Source of the DNA: Blastocystis hominis
Lineage: Eukaryota > Sar > Bigyra > Opalinata > Blastocystidae
NCBI RefSeq assembly: GCF_000151665.1
Contig: NW_013171838.1
Span: 261,001-325,000, forward strand
DNA: 64,000 bases
Direction: 5' to 3'
Shown here: piece by piece, positions 11,850-23,049 of the stretch
How the letters are laid out: every line of letters starts with the position of its first letter
How positions within the stretch are numbered: position 1 is the stretch's first letter
The notes under the pieces: generated by a model
Databases searched by the model: none
Told to the model about the DNA's origin: nothing
What the model saw: the letters and a program-made list of their open reading frames with translations, nothing else
Made by a program: the position numbers and the translations under genes

Positions 11850-13294
11850 ATGAATCTGAGAAGTGAAGAAGATTTCGATCCTGACTCAGAACATGAAATG
11901 GACCTTTTCTTTTGCAAGCCGGCAATTACGTGTCCACATTGCCTTAGCATGATGAATGAAATAATCGAGCTACGAATGGAGCTGGGGAGGAGAGAAGATT
12001 ATGAGAGAAAAATAAAAAAGAATTTTACGATAGCGCCTACACTCTACACGTTCTACAAGAACCGATTGGATAAAAGGCAGTTATTTCGGTAGGGGTCGAG
12101 ATGGGGGGTGATTGTCAGCTCTGCAAGTATGACATCTCAGTCCATTATACAGTCAAATGAGCAGATTGACTACAGTTATCAAGAAGCTATTATCAGTAAG
12201 TGCTTTGCTCCTCTTCCTGATCCGTTTTTTTCTACTCCTGGATTTGTGTCACAGTTTTTATGTCAGTGTGACGAGATGTGTATCCATTAACAATCCCCCT
12301 TCATGCCTAGGCAATATCTTGTCTTCAGAGTCGCGGCTACTCCGTCTACGATCTCCCGCTTATGTCTTTGGAGATTTTCATGGGAACATGGCCGATCTCC
12401 TCACCTTCGCTCGAACGATGTGGCCTCTAGGGATGCATCTGACGCCCGGAACCTTTCTGTTTCTCGGCGACTACGTAGATCGAGGGATGTTCGGTCTTGA
12501 GCTCCTTGCCTATATCTTTGCGCAAAAGATCATGCTTCCCGAGAAAGTGTTTCTTTTACGAGGCAACCACGAGGTGAAAGCGGTCAACGTTTCATCTCTC
12601 ATCTCGCTCCATTCTAGGGCTTCGACAAATACTACGGAACGAGCTGCTTCCTCGGCCAGCTCCGCGCTCGCTTCTCCGAGGACATCGCCATGGAGATCTG
12701 GACTCGCGCCAACAAGGTGTTCGACTATCTCCCCATGGCCGCCACGATCGACGACGTGATTTTCTGCGTGCACGGCGGCATCCCGCGCCCCCTCCAAGGC
12801 GAGCAAGCAGCCTCGATCAACTCCATCGATCTGATTCCCTCGCCGTTCGAACTCACGCCGACGCCCAACCCGCAAGAAAACCCCGAGCTGAAGCAGCTCG
12901 TGACGGACCTGCTGTGGTCAGACCCCGCGCAGAACCGGCAGGAAGCGTTTCTGGACCAGAACGGGTTCGGAATGGGCGAACGCGGACCCGGCGCCGTGTG
13001 CTACGGACAGAAAGCCGTGGAGGAGTTCATTCGCGCCAACGGGCTGTCGCATATTCTGAGAGCGCACGAACCGACGGCGAACGGAGTGTCGGTGAGGAAG
13101 GGAGCCAAGGTGATTACCATCTTCAGCACGTCGAGGGTAGGAATGGAGGGGGATGGTGAGGCAAAGGATCACAATTATGAAAATGCGTTTTGTGGATGCA
13201 TTCTGGTCGATGGAGAGAATATTATCGCGATTAATCACCCGGACGTTAATGCAGAGCAGCAGCAGCAACAGCAGCAGCAGCAACAGCAGCAGCA

Positions 13295-13325
<31 letters not shown>

Positions 13326-13358
13326 CAACAACAGCAACAACAGCAAGTTCTGCTTTGA
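11850..13358 (+). CDS. PPP-family serine/threonine phosphatase with C-terminal polyglutamine tail
   Basis: Catalytic signatures of PPP metallophosphatases are all present: GDFHGN, GDYVDRG, RGNHE, HGGIP and 'LRAHEP'. Exon 1 ([13 protein letters not shown]..., with a CxxC and a short coiled coil) joins by a 30-nt intron (12091-12120). A longer 115-nt intron (12196-12310) brings in '[24 protein letters not shown]', and a 29-nt intron splits [17 protein letters not shown]. The C-terminus is an uninterrupted run of about 28-30 glutamines (13257-13346) before VLL. Genomic TGA is at 13356; the 3' element at 13361 predicts cleavage after the T of that codon, so either TGA or a tail-made TAA ends the protein. 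PP1/PP2A-like core with a lineage-specific N-terminus; which subfamily is unclear. Confidence 0.85.
13257..13346 (+). repeat. CAG/CAA trinucleotide repeat encoding polyglutamine
   Basis: About 30 consecutive CAG or CAA codons at the 3' end of the phosphatase gene. CAA interruptions every one to four units would be expected to stabilise the tract. Confidence 0.95.
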
Positions 13359-13360
13359 AT

Positions 13361-13368
13361 TGTTTGTT
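13361..13368 (+). terminator. TGTTTGTT 3'-end element of the phosphatase gene
   Basis: Exact TGTTTGTT three bases after the genomic TGA. Confidence 0.75.
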
Positions 13369-13576
13369 AGAAACGAACGGAGTGTGTGTGAAAGGTGAAA
13401 TGGGGTAATCTTTGGAATAAAAAATAAAAAGTGCGCATACTTCAATATGTGTAACACAAATAATTCCTTAAAATCAAGAATCGATATTATTCCGCTTTCA
13501 ATTATCCAAAAAAATGAGCAAACAAGGGACTGACCGAATGAACTATGATATAGTTTACATAAAAAACACTAACAGG

Positions 13577-13650
13577 TCTTCCATAGCTCAGTTGGTTAGA
13601 GCGTGCGGCTGTTAACCGCAAGGTCGACGGTTCAAGCCCGTCTGGGAGAG
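13577..13650 (+). tRNA. tRNA-Asn (GTT)
   Basis: 74-nt cloverleaf: acceptor TCTTCCA pairs with TGGGAGA, D-arm AGCTCAGTTGGTTAGAGC, anticodon loop CTGTTAA with anticodon GTT, T-arm GACGG-TTCAAGC-CCGTC. No intron and no encoded CCA. A pol III-type T-run (TTTCTTTT) follows. Confidence 0.95.
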
Positions 13651-13908
13651 TTTCTTTTGCTCTTATTTTTCGAAACCATCTGGTCGTGGAGCTTTCTAGT
13701 AACGGCGTTAAAATATGCAAAATTGCATCTGTTTATTCTTGTGATTCAAATTCGATGGTAAAAAAAGAATCGAAAAAAGGGAAAAATAAGGCAGTTAACT
13801 ATTATTTGTTTAGAAGTAGTTGAAACTCCGGTTAGTACATCATTATCTGTGCTTTTCAACTAGGAGTTTGCAGTTATTGTCCCATTTAGTTCCGAATTTG
13901 ATTAGTTC

Positions 13909-16900
13909 TTGTTAAGTGAAAGAGCAAAACTGGAACTGGAAAACACTGCTAGTAATGGTAGCAAAGAGGTTGTACCTCATCTTTTTTCTGACGGAAGGAA
14001 CTTTCTGGAATTAGTGAAACATGCAGTTTCTTGTCCATACAAGCTGGGAGAATGCCCTATTACCGAGTGTGCATACACCCAAAGGATATTGGCATATCTG
14101 TCTCCAGCGGTAGCCAAGAAGAGGAAAGCTGTGGAAGAAGCGAGAGGTCGGTGTGACAAGTACTCGCGTTTGGAAGACTCGCTTGGAAAGATTAGTCGCC
14201 CTTCCAAGAGTCCTCTAGTCCGTGACTGTTTTCGAAGTAGTGAAGGATTTATTAGCATCAAAGTTCACTACAATATTGATCCTTGTGCTGAATATAGTTT
14301 GCCTTTGGAAACAATGACCAAGCAAGAAATCATCAACTATGTTAGCTTTTTGAAAACAAGGAACTTACAGGCTTATTTTGCACCATTGATTCAGCTGTTG
14401 ATGCAGCACAAAGACAACCATGGTATTTTTAACACGCCTGTTGACCCGGATGTCCAGAACTTGCCTACATACTATTCCATTATCAAGAAGCCGATGGATC
14501 TGGGTACTGTTCGGGATCGCTTAGCAAGCGGGTACTACACTTCTCAGAGTGAAATAATGGATGACATTTCTCTAGTGTTCAGAAATGCGCAGAAGTTTAA
14601 CCCGGCCCCTCATTTTATTTATCTGTGCGCCTCTTCTCTAAGCAAGGTTTTCGAAAGCGAAGCAGCAAAAATCCAAACTCGCATTGAGCAGAATCGTGTG
14701 AATCAAGCCAACCATTTCTGCTCTTCTTGCCGAGGAACGCCCTGTCGAATCTGCGGCGAGAAGTGCTTGAGGTATAGTCCTCCCGTGTTTGTTTGCGATG
14801 GCGATTGCCACGGACGCATTTTGCGATGCTCGACCTACTACATCATCCGTGGACAGAAAGGACGGTACTGTCAGAAGTGCTATGCAAAGAAGATCGCGGG
14901 AATGGACAAAGCGGACCGCAAGAATCTCCTCGTGAAGAAGAAGAACGACGAGATGTTTCCGGAATCCTGGGTGCAATGTTCACGCTGCCACGAGTGGCTC
15001 CACTGTATCTGCGGCTTGGTTCATCCTCGCCAAGTCACCAACAACTACGTCTGTCCGATCTGTCTCTCGGAAGACCCGCGAAGAATACCGAAGCCTGTCC
15101 AGGGAGCGGCTGCGATCCCGACCTGCTCGTTGAGCGAGTACTTAACGGAGAGAGTGCGTCAGCGTGTGGATGAAGTGGTGCAGAAGTTGCCGAAGCGATT
15201 TCGCCCTTCCGAATCCGAGCAGACGAGAATCAAACAAAGCCTGATCGTGCGAGTCGTGAGCAACATCACGACCTCCGTGACGGTGAAGAGATCGATCGCG
15301 CCTCTCTTCACCACCAACCACTCCGACGAGCTCTCGCTGCCCTACCGGAGCAAGTGCATCGCGTTCTTCCAGCACCGCAACGGCGTGGACATTCTGTTGT
15401 TCGTGCTGTATGTCCACGAATTCGACGAGAACACCATCCCTGCCAATCGTCGCTGCGTGTACATTTCCTATCTGGACAGCGTCCACTTCCTCTCTCCCCG
15501 CTATCTCCGCACTCCCCTGTACCATACGCTTCTCAACGGCTATCTGGCCTATGCGAAATCGAACGGGTATTGCCGCGCACACATCTGGGCATGCCCTCCT
15601 TCGCGCGGTGATGACTACATTTTCCCTCATCACCCCCGCGATCAGCGAACGCCCAACGCGGACCATTTGATTGGATGGTATCGCCAGTTGTTGGCGGAAG
15701 CCGTCGAGGCCGGGATCGTGAGCCACGCCTCGTGCCAATTGGACGAGCTTCTCCATATCAACGCGGTGCGGAGCAATAATCCGGATATCAACCAGCGGCA
15801 GATTCGATGCTTTTCGATTCGAGAGGGCGCCGAAACAGAACTCCCCGGACTCCCCGGACTCCCCGGGACGCCATTGGAGCGAGCCCAGGGATCTCCGTTT
15901 TCCCTGTCGTCGTGTTCGTCCGTCTATGAAACGGAGAACGAGAACGACTCGGAGGTGGGGATGGACATCATCAACGAGAACGAAGCGTTCTTCTCGTCCG
16001 ATATCTCCTCGATGAGTCTCCCGACGCCCTCGATCCCTTCCATCGACTCCACGACCCACCCTTCCTCTGCCTCCCTGCTCGCTTCGGAGTCGCTGAGCGA
16101 GCTGGAGCGCGTTCTCCTCTTGACCGTTCCTTATTTCGAGGGGGATTATCTTCCCTGCATGGGCGAAGACATCATGGACGAGATCTACCAGGACAGTTTG
16201 AAGCCCAAAGTCGTTCGCAGCGTTCGCATTCATCGCCTCCTGACATCTAGACGCCTCCTCTCTCGCGCGCCTCCTCCATTTCTTCTTCGTCCAAGCACAG
16301 AGCCGAGCTTCGCGACCGAATTCTCAGAGACAACATTCTGCAGTTGCCTTCCGAGTTCCTCCGTCGTTACGCGAAGTCCATGCTGGAGAATCCTGCTCGC
16401 TTCATGATCGCCTATCTCCGTCCCACATGTTCCTTCTGCGGTCAAATCATCGTGGGCACCGGCCTTCGCTGCGATGACTGCTTCGTGAACAGCACGCCCT
16501 TCTTCCTCTGCCAGCTCTGCGCGCAGAAGGTTCGATCGATTGACTCACTCAATTCATCGTAGCGGATCTATCACGCCCATCCCTGCTCCACCGTTCAATT
16601 CCCATCCCTACCGCCCGTCGTCGAGCGAGATCCCACCATTTCCTACCCGTTTTTAGATAAACGACACGAGTTTCTGCGACTCTGTCAGGGCAACTTCCTT
16701 CAGTTCGATACGCTGCGGCACAGCGTGCTGTCGACTTCGATGATCATGCAGTTCATCTTTCATAAGACGCCTGACCCTTTTCTTGATCTGTGCGATTCCT
16801 GTGAGAAGATTATTTATGACACGGGGTATCTGTGCAGGTATCGAGACGACTATTGTTTGTGTAAGGACTGCGTGGAGAGAGATGGAGACATTCATGCCAG

Positions 16901-16931
16901 ACTTCATGCGAGGAACGTGAAGGAATTTTGA
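13909..16931 (+). CDS. p300/CBP-type (KAT3/HAC-like) histone acetyltransferase
   Basis: Nuclear co-activator lysine acetyltransferase. Domain order from the open frame: a Cys/His segment (HAVSCPYKLGECPITEC, TAZ-like); a bromodomain (HGIFNTPVDPDVQNLPTYYSIIKKPMDLGTVRDRL...NAQKFNP); a CHHH/PHD zinc region (CRICGEKCLRYSPPVFVCDGDC; CSRCHEWLHCICG); the KAT11 domain (YRSKCIAFFQHRNGVDILLFVLYVHEF; YISYLDSVHFLSPRYLRT; AHIWACPPSRGDDYIFPHHP); a disordered linker; two ZZ-type zinc fingers (CSFCGQIIVGTGLRCDDC; CDSCEKIIYDTGYLCR). Introns of 29 nt (about 16221-16249) and 33 nt (about 16531-16563). The 5' end is unclear: no ATG opens this frame, and a 33-nt GTTATT...TAG intron at about 13876-13908 suggests an upstream exon. 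A 3' element lies near 16978. Confidence 0.92.
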
Positions 16932-16998
16932 GTTATATTTTGCTATGTATTTTTGAAGCCCTTGGGCAAGGAAACGATGTTTGTTTTTTTAAAGTTTT

Positions 16999-18435
16999 AT
17001 GAAGGAGTCTGTGGAGTTGCCTCACTTTGTGGAGGATCGAGCGATCGACTCCGAACCTGTTTATATTGCAAAGTATTCGCACAATGGACAGCTTTTGGCT
17101 GTAGTTCACACAGACTATTCTCTCTCTATTTGGGATGCAAACGATATTCTAGTCAATACCTATGAACAAGCTTTTTTCACACAAAAGACGCATAGCGACC
17201 CCAACTCGGTTCACCTCGTTTTTCTTGATTGGTCTGCCAGCGATCGCTATCTCTATTTTATCGGAGACTGCGTTGGGTTTCTCATCGACATTTATGGAAG
17301 CAAGAAGGATGCGCGGAGTTTTACGTCGATTTTGATTCGTTTTAATTTATACATAGATTTGATCAACCCTTAAATTCCTTTTCTGCTCATCCGGAGGAAG
17401 ATATGTTGTGCCTTGTGACTTGTCTTGACAAACTAATCGAAGTCGATATCCAGAAAGACGCAACACGAACACTGCTCAACTACCGAGACAGATTTCGCTC
17501 TGACACAACCCGAAGAACTTCCCTTCCTTCGTATGCACAATATACTGGGTTTGACAATCTAATCTTGCTCTGTGTGCAGGGTTATCTCTGCTTGGTAAAC
17601 CAAAGCGGGGAGATCATTAGCGAGCGCCCGCTCAAGTTTTCGCCCCCCTTTCAGCAGCGAGTTTGCATCAACCGCGAAGACCGCACCTGCATTGTAGCGC
17701 GCCGTTCCGAGCTTTTAACCATTTCATTGCCCTCGATGGAGATTATCTCGTCCTACCGCGATTCCGTAAACGATTCTCCCTGGAAGTGTGTGGAGAGTCT
17801 TCCCTCCCAGAAGCTCGTAATGGCGATGCCAGAGAACTACGTGCTCGATGGTCCTGTGTTTTACATCATGCCTCCTGAGAACGGAGTGGACGTGGTGATC
17901 TACCGAGAGCCCAAGCAGCGCATGGCGTGGGGTCTGCTTCATCCCTCGGGAAACAGCATTCTCTTCTGCACGGACCAGCGCGAATTGCTGCTGTATCGCA
18001 ACGAGGATCGCACGATTCATTGGAACGTAGATGAGCGGCAAGCAGCCTCCTTTCTAGGGTCCCATGTATCCTTATCATTTCACGTACCTCAAGAAAAACG
18101 AGCAGGGACCGTCCACGATGGAGCCTTCTTTCGAAGCGGACTATTTCCCGATCAGTGATCGCGGCATTGAGTTCATGCAGTGTGAGGTCCTGGGTCCAGT
18201 CCGGAAATCGGAAGGAACCGAGGATTCGAATGGAGTGCTGGGATCGAAGAGGACAAAGAGGGATGATCGTATCGACAAGGCAAGCGAACTTCATCCAATC
18301 GACTTGTTCTGTGACTGTCCAGAGAAACCGCAAGTTTTCTATATGCACCTCGTAGCGGAGGATCCAGAGCGCGCGGTGCTGCATCATGAGAACATGCTCC
18401 CTGATCCCCTTGATGATATTTACAATCGTGTGTAA
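16999..18435 (+). CDS. RBBP5: RBBP5/Swd1-like WD40 subunit of the COMPASS H3K4 methyltransferase
   Basis: Beta-propeller scaffold of SET1/MLL complexes. Introns of 32 nt (about 17323-17354) and 28 nt (about 18067-18094) give a frame of about 458 residues. WD-type blades are visible (YIAKYSHNGQLLAVVHTDYSLSIWDA; LVFLDWSASDRYLYFIGD; GLLHPSGNSILFCTDQRELLLYRN). The late part follows the RBBP5 order: 'VNDSPWKCVESLP', 'IHWNVDER', 'FEADYFPISDRGIEF' (compare the Glu-rich 'FELDENVEYEERE' hinge of RBBP5), then acidic 'HPIDLFCDCPEKP'. Homology to RBBP5 is by segment order and spacing, not a computed alignment. TAA is encoded at 18433, followed by the variant element TGGTTTGTT. It sits beside the HAT gene but with its own start. 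Confidence 0.7.
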
Positions 18436-18475
18436 AGTGGTTTGTTGAAATACCTGTTAAAAAGGCAGTATACAA

Positions 18476-18549
18476 GCACGCATAGCCTAATTGGATAAGG
18501 CGCTTGCCTACGGAGCAAGAGATTGTGGGTTCAAGTCCCACTGTGTGCT
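18476..18549 (+). tRNA. tRNA-Arg (ACG)
   Basis: 74-nt cloverleaf: acceptor GCACGCA pairs with TGTGTGC, anticodon stem CTTGC/GCAAG with loop CTACGGA (anticodon ACG), T-loop GGTTCAAGTCC. No intron; a T-rich run follows. Confidence 0.94.
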
Positions 18550-18784
18550 TTCTTTTTTGCTTTTATTCCTTTCCAACGACGATTCTTCGAATCCCACTTT
18601 TATATTCCACCCTTCCTCCTATTCCGGTTTCGGCCTCGTTTCGCCCAGTAGATCGCTGTATAGAATTGATCACCTTCTTTTTCAAACAATTCGTTCTTAT
18701 CTTTTCTTTTTCCCCGCTTGAGTGTTTGCCATTTCAACTTTTCCTTTCCTGTTGAAGTAGCCTCCGTTTTCCTGACTTAAGCCA

Positions 18785-20378
18785 ATGAAACCAGATAAGG
18801 CGTTTCGAAGTAATCAGCAAGTGCTTAGAAGATCGATAAACAAGAGGAATGCTATAACGAAGCATTCGAGTTTGAAATCAGAAAAATCGACTCCAGCACC
18901 AAAGAACGATCGATTCAAAAGAAGACTCGATATCAATCAAGCGATTATTGAGGCGTTGGATGACTATACAGCGGAACATGTCGATGAGTATTCAAGGTAT
19001 CAAAAAGAGCTTCTTCCTTCGCCTCCAATTTACGAGAAGAAGTCATCCAACACAGAGAAGCTGTCTTCCCAAAAGAAAACGAAAAGGAATCACAGTTTTG
19101 ATATTCAGACTCACAAATCTCCTGTTCTGAGTGCAAAAAAGGCACCACCAGTTCATGACGAGCTTCCGCCGCTGGAACCTTTGAGTTTGCGTGTAAAAGT
19201 TAAAAGTGTAGGACCAACAGGTAACAGTCGGTAATCTGTGTGTGAGGAATAGAGGAAGATTTTGTGAATCAAGCAAAAACGCTCTACCGCAATCTATTCA
19301 AGGGCGGCTCGACGCTTCCTACGAAGTCCCTATTCTCTGCAGAGCAGGAAAAAGAGCTCAAGCAACTCTTGCTCAAGATTGTTCGTTCGAACGGGTCTCT
19401 TCCCGGTACCAACGAGGAACCTGTGCTGTTCTACTTCTCAAACAGCGCGATTTCTCGCTTGCTGGACGCGCTCCGTTACGAAAACCCCTACGGTCTGAGC
19501 ATTCGAAGCTCTGTTCTCGAAGCTCTGGCTCGCTACGATATGAGTTTCCATCGCTTGATCAGTCATGGCTTGCACGAATATCTGCTCCAATATGTGATGG
19601 ACGAGCGCGGTCTGCGAGACAACGACGGTTGGGCAGAGAGCGAGGTGTGAACTGTAGACGATTTCGCGACGATTCATCAGCAGATCGGCGGGATCCATCG
19701 CTATGTGATGTTGCTGCGCGTGCTGACAGACGTAGACGTGCGCAATGGCGTGAACGATAGCTCTTTCGTCAGGACATAGCGCGCTGCGCGCCCTCCACCC
19801 CGCAGGAGTTCCAGCAATGTTTGAGCCAAGTGCAAACGCTTTTGAAGAGCGTGGAGTGTCTGCTTCGAACGCGATCGGGCGTGTCCAAATACGCGGAGCT
19901 TCTCTCGTCGGTGACGATTTCTCTGTTTTCGCTCGCTCCCTCGCAAATTCCCTCGTTTTACTCGTTTGTTTTGCAGCATTGGCCAATGTACAACTCGGAG
20001 AAAGTAGCGGTGAAGGCGGTGTGGAACGCGTAGATCGTGTCGTTCATCGACCTGCTCGAAAACCTGATGGCCTCTTCGCCTCCGCTGAATCTGACGCCCT
20101 TTTTGCGCGACATCGCTCGCAAAGTGTTCAAGAAAGTGTGTCGCGAGCTGCTCGGAAGCCACCTGGTGGTCAGCAAGCGCGCTGCGTATTTCCTGCAGAA
20201 TTATTATCTCCGAAGCAACTATATCGCGATGGACGACGCCATTCTAACGACTGTGAAGAAGACGCTGAACGAGGGAAGTAGGCTTCGGAAGGGCGATCGA
20301 AGTGTAGTGGATCACTGGAACGAAGTCGTCGCGATGGCCTGCGATAAAGCATTCGATATGATTTTAGATGCCCTCTAG
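18785..20378 (+). CDS. PP2A regulatory subunit B56 (B') family
   Basis: HEAT-like regulatory subunit that directs protein phosphatase 2A. Introns of 32 nt (after KSVGPT), 36 nt (after GWAESE), 29 nt (after LLRVLTD) and 30 nt (after HWPMYNSEK), each restoring frame and each containing the stop codon that broke it. Product about 460 residues: a basic disordered N-terminus (RRSINKRNAITKHS), then helical repeats. The C-terminal third carries the B56 pattern: 'FVLQHWPMYNSEK|IVSFIDLLENLM', 'VSKRAAYFLQNYYL...' and 'DHWNEVVAMACDKAFDMI' (compare '[24 protein letters not shown]', 'VAERALYYWNNEYI', 'HWNKTIHGLIYNALKLFME'). Convergent with UTP14, with only 75 bases between stop codons. Confidence 0.75.
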
Positions 20379-20412
20379 TCATTTACTCTCATGTACAATT
20401 GGCTTGTTTCTT

Positions 20413-20420
20413 CACAAACA
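20413..20420 (-). terminator. TGTTTGTG 3'-end element of UTP14
   Basis: TGTTTGTG on the minus strand, about 34 bases past the UTP14 stop. It is followed by GAAACAAG, so the plus strand carries a degenerate copy (CTTGTTTC) for the convergent B56 gene. Confidence 0.6.
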
Positions 20421-20453
20421 CTCCATAAAAGACAAAAAACGCTTCTTGCTTGC

Positions 20454-22948
20454 TCACTTTCGATGTCGCTTCGGCATTTTGATCGGATCGATGATCGTTC
20501 CCATGCGCGTCTTCACTTCCGGCTTCGTCAAACTCAAGAACGAGCTCTTGCTGTTCCACTCTCTTCCCAGCGGCTTCCGCATCGCGCGTTCGTACTGTTC
20601 GCGCGACGTAAACGGGAACGGCACGCCCTCCACGCGCATCGCGCGCTCCCTTGCCTCCGCCTTTTGATTGATAATCACATGTTCCAAGTGCGAATCGCTT
20701 CGTTCCGGCATCTCCACTTCCGGTTTCGGTTCGCGGCGTCTTCGCTTCGGCTTCGGCGCATCCTATCCATCAACCCGGACCTCTGTTTCCACGATTCCAG
20801 CCCAGCTGCCCCAGCCCTCCATCTCCCAATCGTTCTGGATGTGATGTTTCTCCTTGTACTCCTCCCTCTCTCGCTCGATCACCTCCGCCTTCGTCTCCGC
20901 GAACTCTTGCTCCGCTCCTGCATCCGCGAACGCCTGCGCCATGAGCGCTTCTTGGTCCAATTCGTCCTCGAACCCCAGGATTCCCTTCACCGGTCCCTTT
21001 CGTTTCGGTTCCGACGATTTCTCGATGATTACCACCTTCGGACCCTTGTCATCCTCCGGTTTCTCCTGTTTCCCTGGTTTCCCTGGTTTCCCTGATTCGG
21101 TGGACGGCGTTTTCTGCATGGATCCATCCTGGTTCATCCGCGCCGTTCGCTTCGCAGAGGCTCGTTCCTATCTCTGAGGTTTCCCCAGTTTCCCCACTTC
21201 CAGTCTGGCGACAGCGGCCTGCACATCCACGCCGTCCTCCTCCTTCTCCTTCTCCTTCGTCCCTCGCTCTCCATGACTCACGTTATCACGCGCTGCCGCC
21301 AGCCACGGATTCTCCCCCGCGGGTTCGTCCAGCAGCGCGTCATCCGCCTCCGATTCCCCGCGGGATCCCGCTTCGGCTTCGCTGAGATCGTCCAGCAAAT
21401 GGCTTCGCGAGTCCTTCGGCTCTGCCGCGTTGTCTTGGACCGAACTGGGAATTGCCGAGTCGTCCTCGAAGAGGCTGGGAATTGCCGGAGCCTCGAAGAG
21501 CGGCTTGACGGTGATCGGGTCCTTCACCTCCAGGCTTTTCCCTTCGCGCTTCGCTCTCCGCACCACGCCGCCGCTCAGCGCTTCGCGGATCGCCGCCGCC
21601 TTCTCCGATTCCTCCTCCTCCGGTTTCTCCGATTTCCCCAGTTTCTCCGATTTCTCCTCTTCTGGGTCGGATTCCCGCGATTCGTGTTCGAATTCCTGGT
21701 CGAACTCCTTCTCTTCCTGCAGCGCCTGGATGAGTTTCTGCGCTTCTTGGCGGGCTTCTTCGCGTTGCCGCTGCAGCGCGCGCTTCATGAAGTCCATCCT
21801 GCGTCCCACGCCCCCTCGCTGCCCTACTGGAACACGCCGCGCTGCGTCGTCGCCGCGTCCCCGTCGATTTCCGCGAGAACCGACTGCGCCTCCCGCAGCA
21901 ACGCGTCGTTCCCCGCGGTTTCCGCGTCGTCGCTGGAGGAGTCCGCGTCGTTCTCGCCTTCGATGCGTCGGCGAAGACGCTCGCCCTCGCGCAGCTGCTC
22001 GTTGATCGCTTCCTACGCTGGGATCTGCACGGAACGCCTACGCGAGTCGCGGCGTTCGCCATGCCGCCGTGCTGCAGCGCGCGTTTCACCCACTATACAT
22101 CTCGCAGAAAACCGCGGAACCCACCTTGGAGGTGTTCTTGTGCTTTAACGACATGCGCTCTTGCACACGCTTGAGAGCGTCCTTCTCGAGGAGCTCGCGG
22201 TAGAGCTCGGGGTCGGTTTGTTTCAGCATCTAGGCGATGAATGATGATTGGACGGAGAACAACCTCACGCTCCTCGGCTTTGCGCTTCTCCTCGGCTTTC
22301 TTGTGGATCTTTCGGTACTTCTTGCTCTTGATCTTGTTGATTCGCTTGTTTTTCTGCTCTTGGTAGAACAAGATCGACTTCATCTGGGCGAGCTCGCGAT
22401 TCCGCGCTCGGACCTCTTCGACACTGAGTTTGTTCAACTCCAAGTCTTGGTTCTCCTTGTCACGCACTCCTTTCTCCTTCATTTCACTCTTCTCCAAAAT
22501 CTGATTCTAACTCCCAACCTATATGCACGTACCACATCGATCTCCTTTTCTAGTTCGGTTGTTGGCTCAAACTTCGAGGCTAACGAGTTGGAGGATGTCT
22601 TGAAGCTGTTTGGAGCTGCGTCTTCAAAGCGGAGAAAGTCTTCATTTCGGTTTTTCAAAACGATCCCTCCCCACAGAGATACTTGGCCTTTGCTTTCTTC
22701 GTATGCAACCTAGAAAAGAATCGCATTAAGAATCAAAAGGTACATTTCTTTCCAACTTTTCTCGCTGATGGCGAGGCAATGCTGCCGACACTTTTGTCTA
22801 TGCAATCATTCCACTGTAACAAGCATAATACTTTTGATTTTGAAATCTGAGTCACTTTCTGTCGCAAACTACTAAACTCGGCAGAATCACCAAGTTGGCC
22901 GACGAGTGCCTCCATACTAAGTCCTTGCTCTTTCGGAGTTCCGCTCAT
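20454..22948 (-). CDS. UTP14: U3 small nucleolar RNA-associated protein 14 (UTP14)
   Basis: SSU-processome component for 18S rRNA maturation in the nucleolus. Exons are separated by introns of 30-34 nt; the first (34 nt after QISKSK) and second (after KLERN) recreate the diagnostic 'LPRHQREKLERN|VAYEESKGQVSLWGGIVLKNR', the UTP14 'RIERkvAYE..k..v..W' block. Then 'NRELAQMKSILFYQEQKNKRINKIKSKKYRKI' (family signature), 'LLEKDALKRVQERMSLKHKNTSKWVKRAL', a long acidic middle, 'DWEMEGWGSWAGI', and the C-terminal 'HLEHVIINQK...LPFPFTSREQYERAMRKPLGREWN' block (here VPFPFTSREQYERAM). About 750 residues. Start ATG is 90 bases downstream of the upstream aminopeptidase 3' element, same strand. Confidence 0.92.
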
Positions 22949-23037
22949 AGTGCAAACTTAAACGAATGGGACAGAATTGTTGACTTGGTCAATCGCAGAC
23001 AAAAATCCCCCGAAAAATGGAATTGCAAAAGTATGGA

Positions 23038-23045
23038 AACAAACA
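23038..23045 (-). terminator. TGTTTGTT 3'-end element of aspartyl aminopeptidase
   Basis: Exact TGTTTGTT on the minus strand, inside the formal open frame. A four-base spacer GGAT precedes it. Confidence 0.75.
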
Positions 23046-23049
23046 ATCC

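Noticed and set aside
15142-16233. 363-codon minus-strand frame
   Set aside because: Shadow of the GC-rich HAT domain, whose conserved motifs lie on the plus strand.
13909-16931. HAT gene and RBBP5 as one co-transcribed unit
   Set aside because: RBBP5 has its own start 68 bases after the HAT stop, and a TGTTTGTT element lies between them; tandem orientation alone is not evidence of co-transcription.
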